Source: RFSX01 sp965230215 (lineage in GTDB: Bacteria; Bacteroidota; Bacteroidia; Chitinophagales; Saprospiraceae). Taken from it: a stretch of 64,000 nucleotides of DNA. This document shows, piece after piece, positions 57,601 through 64,000 of this stretch. Position numbers and translations under genes: made by a program. The notes below the pieces were generated by a model. The model was not told the DNA's origin. It saw nothing but the letters and a program-made list of their open reading frames with translations, and ran no database searches. Every line of letters begins with the position of its first letter. Position 1 is the stretch's first letter. Location: the NCBI GenBank assembly GCA_965230215.1, contig CBDDKN010000004.1, forward strand, positions 124,001-188,000, in the 5' to 3' direction.

Positions 57601-57977
57601 ACTATATGAAGTCGGTTGTGGCTCTAAATGATGGATCTGGTAGTTTTACAATTCGTGAGCTTCCATTAGAGGCACAACTATCTTGCGTGAATGAAATTGT
57701 AGCGACAGATTATGATGAAGATGGGAACTCAGATTTGATTATAGCAGGCAACAATCATTATTTCCTTCCCCAGTTTTCTATGCTTGATGCCTGCAAAGGC
57801 AAATTATTACGAAACACTGGATCAGCCAATTTTGATTTTGTACCAAATATGAAGTCGGGTTTAGATATCGAAGGTGTCGTTCGATCATTAGAATTGGTAG
57901 AACTCAATGATAAGAAGTATTTATTGGCGTTGAGAAATAATGATGCACCTCTTTTGTATAACTATAATGAACAATAA
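54660..57977 (+). CDS. Large FG-GAP/ASPIC-UnbV repeat lipoprotein, copy 2
   Basis: 1105 residues, lipoprotein signal AFSSC (C20). Same architecture as copy 1: repeated calcium-type loops (DINNDGLVD, DIDADGLLD, DYDLDGDLD, DLDNDGDYD, DADGDGDLD, DFDGDGDLD, DFDNDGDID) and an ASPIC/UnbV domain near 530-590 (DAIGSKVYIYQGDEVFMRELIPSRGFQ with FGLG after it). Shared order, length and matching segments show tandem duplication, but they are clearly diverged. Start overlaps copy 1 (ATGA); its stop overlaps the GH65 start (TAATG), so all three are translationally coupled. Confidence 0.88.
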   Translation: MMHYKHKVILLLILLAFSSCKQDEAPGSTESLFQLKSNEELGIDFINKVDNTKEFNIFNYRNFYNGGGVAIGDINNDGLVDIFMSSNMGSNKLYLNKGDWKFEDISAKAGIEEKDNWSTGIVMVDIDADGLLDIYVCNAGYRKGISQANSMYINQGDLTFKNMAEEMGLAEDGYTTHAAFFDYDLDGDLDVYYLNNSFIPVNTLNYNNKRDLRAKDWDVKDFLKGGGDKLMRNDNGVFVDVSEQSNIFGSLIGFGLGVTVGDVNDDTYPDIYVSNDFFERDYLYINKDGKYFEEQLEDRMGHISHSSMGADMADINNDGAAEIFVTDMLPDDEYRLKTTSTFDNINIRRLKQSKGFYNQFMHNTLQLNSGDGEFSEISYYAGVAASDWSWGALMFDADNDGHNDIFVCNGIYHDVIDQDFIDFFANEVLQEMVLSGEKEELDSVINAMPTVPIKNKAFRNNGALKFEDYTDSWGFDKASFSNGAAYGDLDNDGDYDLVINNVNQEMFVYENTSTSSFIAFELTGNAPNTDAIGSKVYIYQGDEVFMRELIPSRGFQSSIDYRLIFGLGSTTDEIDSICIRWPDGKYSSISEYAIDKINLVSESEVKKYDRLKSDVSETVFREQSNTFKTHVEDDFVDFYFERNIPNQLSKEGPCSAVGDVNGDGHPDVFIGGADGQSASLYVYTNNGYKAVQQAYFDRFKAMEDTAASFFDADGDGDLDLAVGSGGNNVQYDVRAFTDRLYINTDGQFELLFNAFPKNPVNTSVIKPFDFDGDGDLDVFIGNRSIPGLYGVSPGSIVLMNNGIGRFSDVTETLVPELKFAGMITDGVVADILEDGGDELIIVGEWMSPKILAYNGQSFDVIESSLDSLAGLWQSINTGDFDNDGDIDLVLGNVGENFYLKATEDAPLRMWINDFDSNNSAEKLITRTIDGRDMPVVMKRDITDQLASLKKQNLKHSEYASKSIHDLFEPEVLRRSTVKQVNYMKSVVALNDGSGSFTIRELPLEAQLSCVNEIVATDYDEDGNSDLIIAGNNHYFLPQFSMLDACKGKLLRNTGSANFDFVPNMKSGLDIEGVVRSLELVELNDKKYLLALRNNDAPLLYNYNEQ

Positions 57978-60008
57978 TGACCATCAAGAGAATCCTGAAT
58001 ACTTTTATTGTTGTTCTGACTCTAACAAGTTTAAGCGGTCAGGACGGTTGGATTGTTAATGCTGAATCAATTGACCCTTCCGAGTATTATGGAGTTACAT
58101 CTGCAAATGGTATTATAGGTATAGTATCTTCAGCAGAGCCATTAAAAGTTAATGATGTCATCTTAAATGGTGTGTATGACTATTATCAAAGGGGTAGAGT
58201 GTCTAATATTCTGAAGGGATTCAATCATCTTAATTTGGATTTGGTTGTCAATGATGTATACGTTGAGAATTCTTCCGTTCAGAATTATCGGCAGTCACTA
58301 GACATGCGTAACGCAAGTCTGGTCACTGAATTTTCGCTTGAAGATGGGAGTCAGGTCAAGAGTGAAATGATGGCATTGCGACATCTGCCATACACAGCAT
58401 TACACATTATTAGCGTTACGGCTAAGGAAGGAACCGAAATAATGGCCAGTTCGGTTTTGAGAGCTCCAGAACATCTTCAGCAAGTACGAAATTTCTATGC
58501 TGAAATAGACAGGCCGCATGTCATAATACCACTGATGAGTTCCATTGCTGATAGTCCTTCAGGGAACCTTACAATTGCGGCAAGCAACAGTTTTATTTTT
58601 GAAGAGCCGCACGGTGAAGAACCAAGATTGATTCATGAGGATTGGGACTATGACAGACATCTTCTCAAATTCAAGAAAAGTATCAAAGCTGGCGAAACAT
58701 ACAGTTTTGCTGTGGTGGCTTCCACATGTGCATCTACTCAATACGAGGATCCATTTAATGAAGCTGAGCGACTGACGATTTATGCAGCATTGGAAGGAAA
58801 GGACCGCCTTTTAAAGAGACATAATCAGGCTTGGAATGAGTTGTGGAAAAGCAACATCACCATTGAAAGCGATCCGGATATAACCAGAGATATCAGGTTT
58901 GCCCTCTATCACTTATATGCATTTGCCAGAGAGGGAACGGCTTTTAGTTTATCGCCAATGGGACTTTCAGGATTAGGCTATAATGGCCATGTTTTTTGGG
59001 ATACAGAAATCTGGATGTATCCACCCTTATTGATGATGCAACCTGATATTGCAAGATCATTATTAGAATATAGATTTGAAAGATTAGATGCTGCAAGGCA
59101 AAATGCATTTGCTCATGGTTATGAAGGTGCTATGTTCCCATGGGAATCGGCTGCGGATGGTTCTGAGGACACACCGGTGTGGGCACTTGACAGGTCCATT
59201 TGAACAGCATATCTCTGGATGTATCGCATGGGCATTTTGGAAATACTATCAATTGACCAAGGATAAGGAATTTTTAGAGAACAGGGCCTATCCCGTACTC
59301 AAGGAGGTAGCAGATTTTTGGGCAAGTCGGGTGGAGAGAGATGGTCCTAATGCCTATCATATTAATAATGTTGTAGCTGCCGATGAATGGGCAGAAAATG
59401 TTGATGATAATGCATTTACCAATGCTGTTGCAATACTATCATTACGTTATGCAGATCAGGCAGCCCAAATATTGAATAAAGAAGCAAATCCAGATTGGCT
59501 GCACGTAGCGGATAATATTCCCATTCTTAAATTTGATGATGGCGTTATCAGGGAACACCGAACTTATGAAGGTGAGGAAATCAAGCAGGCTGATGTAAAT
59601 CTATTGGCTTATCCTTTGGAGTTTTATTCAGATTTAGAGCAAGTAGAGAGAGATCTTGAATATTATGGACCTCGAATTAGTCCGTATGGGCCTGCTATGG
59701 GAAATGCAATTATATCAATCTTGTTTAATCGTCTTGGTAAAGTAAAAGAAGCCGAAGAAATATTTATTAAAAGCTATAAATTAAATGAAGTGCCGCCGTT
59801 TGGCGTCATTGCTGAAACGGCTGGAGGAACGAATCCTTATTTTGCCACTGGCGCAGGAGGAATGCTGCAAGCTGTTCTATCTGGCTTTGGTGGTTTGGTA
59901 ATCACTGATGAAGGACTGATACAAAAGGAATCCAATATTCCTGAGAAATGGGGTAAACTGATTATCAGTGGAGCCGGTGCTGATAAAAAGGATTATATGG
60001 TTGAATAA
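57977..60008 (+). pseudogene. Secreted GH65 glycosidase gene split by a +1 frameshift
   Basis: Glycoside hydrolase family 65 on two frames: 57977-59203 (N-terminal, signal peptide ending SLSG), and the rest in the next frame to 60008. One base too many in the CTTGAC at 59186-59191 (should read CTGAC) joins them; removing it gives ALTGPFEQHISG and a complete 676-residue protein. GH65 signatures are present on both sides (EGAMFPWESAADG before; AADEWAENVDDNAFTN with acid E470 after). The later segment IAETAGGTNPYFATGAGG supplies E613, a hydrolase-type base in place of the phosphate site of phosphorylases. So a secreted inverting alpha-glucosidase (kojibiose-hydrolase or PGGHG type) is likely. 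Sequencing error versus genuine lesion is unresolved. Confidence 0.85.
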
Positions 60009-60017
60009 ATACACTGG

Positions 60018-62552
60018 ATGAATTATAGGAGCAACAAATACATTTGTATGTGCATCATACTGTTGCACACCTGCATTTTGTTGCATGGCCAGACCGGATT
60101 CAACTGTTCTACTCAAGTTTGGATGTTAGAAGAAGGCACTGAAAGGCTTGTAAACTTCAATATCAATCCATCTAACAACGCCATTCAAATCACACCTTTT
60201 ATTGATGATGTGCAAGGTCGAATAGATGCCATTGCATTCAACCACCGGGATGGTTTTCTCTATGGAATTAATGCTGAGTCTTTTGAGCTGTTCAGAATTG
60301 ACTCAGACGGTAATTTTGAACTCATAACTGTTTTAGATTTAGATGCTTCTCTTCGTTATGAAGCACTGGTTTTCAATCGTGAAGCAGATGTTCTGATTGC
60401 TATTGGTTCAGTGAATGATTTGGACAGAAGTATTGACCTAATTGACTTCAATGATTTTTCGATTCAAACCATCATGATAACTGGGGATATCTACGTCAGT
60501 GATTACGTAGTAGAGCCTGAAACTGGGAATCTATATGGTTATAATAGACTGGACCAGAATGTCGTGTTCTTGGATCTTAATAATTTGAGTATTCAGGGTA
60601 TAGCTGTGCCTCAACCAGAGAATGGTTTCCAGGGTGTTTTTTTTAATTCTTTCGGTGAGATCTTTGCGTTTGGCAGTACCGCAGCAGGTGTGGCTTCCGC
60701 ATTGTTTAAGGTAAAGAGAAATGGGGGTGTGGAGACGCGACTCTCCACAGGCCCGGAATCGAATATGCGTGATTTCGCAAATTGTCCTTACAGGGTGGAT
60801 TTGTTTATGGCCGTTGATCCGAACTTTTCATTTCCATGTAATGATATTGAATATACCTTTCAGATTTCAAATGCCACGCAGAGTCCAATTGAAGACCTTG
60901 ATTTGGAGGCCATGCTTCCTTTTGGATTTGAATTTAGAGATGTGAATCAGTTGTCTGTTGATGGTAACATTAGTTTTAATGATGATAGACTATCGATTAG
61001 AGACTTAAATCTGGACGGAGGAATTGATAGTTTTAAAGCAAGAGTTGAAATATTAGATATTCAGGAAGGGTTCTACTTTGCCTCATCTCAAATCACAGGC
61101 TTGGATGCGTTTCTTGGACTGGAAGTAAATTCTGATAATCCCAAAACGATTAAGCAGGTAGATGAGACACGTATCGAGGTAAGGCGTATAGATGAAGATT
61201 CCATTTTTGTAAGTTATTTTTTCTGTAGAGATGATGATCATATTATTAATGGTCAGGAGTTTGGCGTTAATTTACAATGGGAAGATGGAACCACGGCAGC
61301 TTTGTTTGAGGTTCCTGAATCAGGTTTATATGAATTGGAAGCCAGGTCAGGTTGTCAAACGACCATTGTGATATTTGATGTGACGATTGCCAACTGCCCA
61401 TTTAATATTGAACACGATCATCTAATTCAACCAGATACGCTTTATCCATGCAGTGAAACTGTTTTGGAGTTTATCATTGATAATGATACGGGTAATCTAT
61501 ACGAGGGTATAGACTTCAAGGATACATTGGGACAGGGAATTGAATTTCTTGAAATTCTCAAGAACCCATATGGTGGTGATTTGGATGAAGACCTTTTGCC
61601 TGATATTGTTCACATTGACGGTATGGATATCCCTGATGGTATCGATACCTTGCGTATACTTGTAGAGGTTGGAGATATTGATCCTGGCTTATATGGCAAT
61701 CGTTCATTACTGGCAAACTTCCCTTCCAATCTTGGTTTCTTCCGGTTTTCTGATGACCCCAGGACACCTGCTTCTGACAGCACATACATCACTGTACTCG
61801 GTGTAGAATCTGATTCCATATACGTTGATTTGATTGTTTGTGAGGGTGAGGAAATTGTTCTGGACGGTACGCCATATGGCTTTGAGTACTTGTGGGAGAA
61901 TAATTCAACAGAAGCTTCAATTACAGTAGCCGACCCAGGATTATACGAGTTACAGATTTTTAGTGGCTGTGAGATATCATATGTTTTCTTTGATGTTATG
62001 CCTGGTGACGAAATCGATATTGCGTTTGATCCCTCTTCGATAGAAATTGAGCTGGGGGATTCACTGTTGGTCAGACCATATGTGACTTCTGAAAATGACA
62101 GCATTGGTTTATTGTGGATTGACCCACAGGATAGCACATTGTCGTGCAATCAATGTTATGAAGCTTTTGTCAGGCCATATTTTGACAATACGTACTCAGT
62201 TTATGCTTTCAATGGTGTATGTACAGATTCAGCTTTTTTGGAGATTCGTGTAGACAAGACCAGGAGGGTGTTCGCACCCAATGTATTCAATCCTAATGAG
62301 TTTGGGATGAACGGTAAATTCTTTTTGCAGTCTCCTGATTATGCTTATGTTGAAGAAATAATTGTTGTCAGCAGGTGGGGGCAATTGGTGTATGGAGATG
62401 GCAAATTTGAAATAAGCGACATTGACAGGTATTGGGATGGTTGGACATCAGAAGGAAGATCTCCCTCAGGCGTTTATATGTGGCAAGCCAGGCTTCGTTT
62501 TCTTGACGGAGTAACCGAGCAGTTTAGTGGTTCGATTACACTAATTAGATAG
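60018..62552 (+). CDS. Surface protein with T9SS type-B sorting domain
   Basis: 844 residues with a signal peptide (about 1-25, ending LLHGQ). The N-terminal part (30-255) has propeller-like repeats of unknown family (AIAFNHRDGFLYGINAE, YVVEPETGNLYGYNR). Two copies of a ~200-residue module follow, each DUF11-like plus an Ig-like half ending in SGC. The last ~90 residues (VFAPNVFNPNEFGMNG, IIVVSRWGQLVYG, GRSPSGVYMWQARL) are the type-B (gliding-motility-type) T9SS C-terminal domain. It is therefore probably exported and held on the cell surface. It begins 9 nt after the GH65 gene. Confidence 0.87.
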   Translation: MNYRSNKYICMCIILLHTCILLHGQTGFNCSTQVWMLEEGTERLVNFNINPSNNAIQITPFIDDVQGRIDAIAFNHRDGFLYGINAESFELFRIDSDGNFELITVLDLDASLRYEALVFNREADVLIAIGSVNDLDRSIDLIDFNDFSIQTIMITGDIYVSDYVVEPETGNLYGYNRLDQNVVFLDLNNLSIQGIAVPQPENGFQGVFFNSFGEIFAFGSTAAGVASALFKVKRNGGVETRLSTGPESNMRDFANCPYRVDLFMAVDPNFSFPCNDIEYTFQISNATQSPIEDLDLEAMLPFGFEFRDVNQLSVDGNISFNDDRLSIRDLNLDGGIDSFKARVEILDIQEGFYFASSQITGLDAFLGLEVNSDNPKTIKQVDETRIEVRRIDEDSIFVSYFFCRDDDHIINGQEFGVNLQWEDGTTAALFEVPESGLYELEARSGCQTTIVIFDVTIANCPFNIEHDHLIQPDTLYPCSETVLEFIIDNDTGNLYEGIDFKDTLGQGIEFLEILKNPYGGDLDEDLLPDIVHIDGMDIPDGIDTLRILVEVGDIDPGLYGNRSLLANFPSNLGFFRFSDDPRTPASDSTYITVLGVESDSIYVDLIVCEGEEIVLDGTPYGFEYLWENNSTEASITVADPGLYELQIFSGCEISYVFFDVMPGDEIDIAFDPSSIEIELGDSLLVRPYVTSENDSIGLLWIDPQDSTLSCNQCYEAFVRPYFDNTYSVYAFNGVCTDSAFLEIRVDKTRRVFAPNVFNPNEFGMNGKFFLQSPDYAYVEEIIVVSRWGQLVYGDGKFEISDIDRYWDGWTSEGRSPSGVYMWQARLRFLDGVTEQFSGSITLIR
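60783..61388 (+). repeat. Internal module copy A of the T9SS type-B protein
   Basis: Codes residues 256-457: starts CPYRVDLFMAVDPNFSFPCNDI and ends with an Ig-like half DSIFVSYFFC... SGLYELEARSGC. It is aligned in order with copy B. Confidence 0.65.
61395..62000 (+). repeat. Internal module copy B of the T9SS type-B protein
   Basis: Codes residues 460-661: starts CPFNIEHDHLIQPDTLYPCSE and ends DSIYVDLIVC... PGLYELQIFSGC. Same order, same cysteine positions and almost the same length as copy A. Confidence 0.65.
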
Positions 62553-62654
62553 CCAAATGAATCCAATGAAATTGGAATTTTTGAGTATTTTGACATGCTT
62601 ATAGATTAGATGTAGATAGGTTTAAATATACTTTCCAAAACAATTTTTATATAG

Positions 62655-64000
62655 ATGACAATAAGTAAGCGATGGTGGAAAGAAGAGGTTATATATCAAA
62701 TATATCCCCGTTCTTTTCAGGATTCTAATGGTGATGGAATTGGGGATCTGAGAGGCATTATTTCAAGATTGGATTATCTTAAAGATCTGGGCGTTGACAT
62801 CATATGGCTGGGGCCGGTTTATAAGTCACCCAATGATGACAATGGATATGATATCAGTGATTACTATGATATTCATCCTGACTTTGGAACCATGTCTGAT
62901 TTTGATGAGTTGCTAAGTGGGTTGAAGAGCAGAGGTATGAAAATTGTGATGGATTTGGTGGTTAATCATACTTCAGATGAACATAATTGGTTCGAGGAGT
63001 CGCGTAAGTCCAGAGACAATGAATACCGTGATTACTATTACTGGAAGCCTGGCAAAAACGGAGGGCCACCGAATAATTGGTTGTCGTTTTTTGGAGGCTC
63101 TGCCTGGGAGTATGACAGCCATACTGATGAATACTATTTGCACCTGTTTACAAAAAAGCAGCCTGATGTAAATTGGGAGAATCCAAAGGTCCGCCAATCC
63201 ATTTATGATATTGTAAAATTCTGGCTTGATAAGGGTATCGATGGCTTTAGAATGGATGTTATTTCTTTGATATCAAAAGAGCTTTCTTTTTCTGATGGGA
63301 AATTTGAAAGCTTTGGTGAGCTTGTAGAAAAGTATTATGCAAATGGTCCCAGGATACATGAATTTATAAACGAGATGTATGAGTCTGTGCTCAAGCATTA
63401 TGATATCATGACTGTTGGAGAAGGTCCAGGCATAACAATTGCCAAAGGTCTAGATTATGTTGGTCAGGACCGGGGTGAGTTGAATATGATCTTTCACTTA
63501 GATCATATGTTTCTCGGATTTGGTCCAAAAGGACGCTTTGATCCAGAACCTTATGGTTGGAAAGAGGTAAAGGATATTTTCCGCAATTGGCATGATGCCA
63601 TGGGTGAACAAGGATGGTTAAGTGTATTCCTCGATAACCATGACTTTCCAAGAATGGTGAGTCGATTTGGAGATGATGGCCAATACAGGGTAGAGTCCGC
63701 CAAGCTTCTGGCTATGCTCATATTGACTATGAAGGGTACACCTTGTATCTATCAAGGAAGTGAGATTGGAATGACCAATGTTGAGTATAAGGATCTATCT
63801 GATTTTCGAGACGTAGAGACACTTAATTTTCACAAGCAATTTACCAAGGAGGGTATGAGTGAGGATGAGTTTATACAAAGAGCCAATGTATATGGTCGAG
63901 ACAATGTCAGGACCCCAATGCAATGGTCTGATTCTGTATATGCAGGCTTTTCATCAGCCAACTCGTGGATAAAACCCAATGAAAATTATAAAGAAATCAA
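62655..64000 (+). CDS. GH13 alpha-glucosidase (oligo-1,6-glucosidase-like), 3' end missing
   Basis: Partial: 448 codons, open at the window edge; the full enzyme is usually about 540-560 residues. Start at 62655 (MTISKRWWKEEVIYQIYPRSF) is the classic GH13 subfamily 31-like opening. Visible regions are DLVVNHTSDEH, the nucleophile segment GFRMDV (D201), the acid/base VGEGPG (E256), and DNHDFPRMVSRFG with D330. Valine at 202, right after the nucleophile, is typical of alpha-1,6-specific enzymes (Thr or Ala in alpha-1,4 ones). No signal peptide, so cytoplasmic; it would act on imported oligosaccharides. 102 nt after the T9SS type-B gene. Confidence 0.93.
   Translation, partial: MTISKRWWKEEVIYQIYPRSFQDSNGDGIGDLRGIISRLDYLKDLGVDIIWLGPVYKSPNDDNGYDISDYYDIHPDFGTMSDFDELLSGLKSRGMKIVMDLVVNHTSDEHNWFEESRKSRDNEYRDYYYWKPGKNGGPPNNWLSFFGGSAWEYDSHTDEYYLHLFTKKQPDVNWENPKVRQSIYDIVKFWLDKGIDGFRMDVISLISKELSFSDGKFESFGELVEKYYANGPRIHEFINEMYESVLKHYDIMTVGEGPGITIAKGLDYVGQDRGELNMIFHLDHMFLGFGPKGRFDPEPYGWKEVKDIFRNWHDAMGEQGWLSVFLDNHDFPRMVSRFGDDGQYRVESAKLLAMLILTMKGTPCIYQGSEIGMTNVEYKDLSDFRDVETLNFHKQFTKEGMSEDEFIQRANVYGRDNVRTPMQWSDSVYAGFSSANSWIKPNENYKEI

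Noticed and set aside
51376..57977. CRISPR-like or tandem DNA repeat in the FG-GAP genes
   Set aside because: The periodicity is in protein motifs (DxDxDGxxD); DNA copies are diverged and unevenly spaced.
59183..59203. Programmed +1 frameshift like that of prfB
   Set aside because: The site lacks CTTTGAC and an upstream Shine-Dalgarno-like stimulator, and GH65 genes are not known to use one.

Overview
The window looks like chromosome of a Bacteroidota bacterium, possibly a marine or free-living Saprospiria- or Cytophagia-like member (the class is inference). The evidence is a SusC/SusD pair, type IX secretion C-terminal sorting domains of both the A and B kinds, a tmRNA without an encoded CCA end, almost no Shine-Dalgarno sequences, and neighbourhoods typical of the phylum such as fabH-efp-accB-accC and miaB-(sigma-54 activator)-lptE-secG-groES-groEL. 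I saw no rRNA or tRNA genes, no CRISPR, no insertion sequence and no prophage.

Layout. 1-7.7 kb: a secreted thioredoxin-SPOR protein, then the fatty-acid start block (fabH, efp, accB, accC), an MsbA-like ABC exporter and a T9SS-exported protein. 7.7-14.2 kb, minus strand: miaB, a sigma-54 activator, lptE, a lysine-rich TPR protein, secG, groS, groL, so envelope assembly and chaperonins share one directon. 14.4-20.7 kb: a TPR/TonB_C-like protein, a small outer-membrane protein, murB, rhodanese, an M50-like membrane protein, purC, a DUF2237 protein and a saccharopine-dehydrogenase-like enzyme. 20.9-21.3 kb: tmRNA. 21.6-31 kb: an esterase, a lumazine-binding-like protein, Tex, TrkA/TrkH potassium uptake and FeoA/FeoB iron uptake. 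31.3-46.5 kb: acyl-CoA dehydrogenase, an acyltransferase, an MBL hydrolase, a YdeP-like molybdopterin oxidoreductase, alanine dehydrogenase, hutI and hutU, a TRAP transporter (small permease, large permease, binding protein), a BASS-family transporter and a second acyltransferase.

46.8-64 kb is the most distinctive region: SusC, SusD, two very large tandem FG-GAP/ASPIC-UnbV lipoproteins, a secreted GH65 enzyme (split by a one-base frameshift), a T9SS type-B surface protein with a large internal duplication, and a GH13 alpha-glucosidase that runs off the end. I read this as a polysaccharide-utilisation-type locus for an alpha-glucan or alpha-glucosylated ligand: the two large lipoproteins would bind at the surface with SusD, SusC would import, and the GH65 and GH13 enzymes would release glucose. 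The GH65 sequence looks like the hydrolase rather than the phosphorylase type, and the GH13 carries valine after its nucleophile, which points to alpha-1,6 linkages. Substrate assignment is inference.
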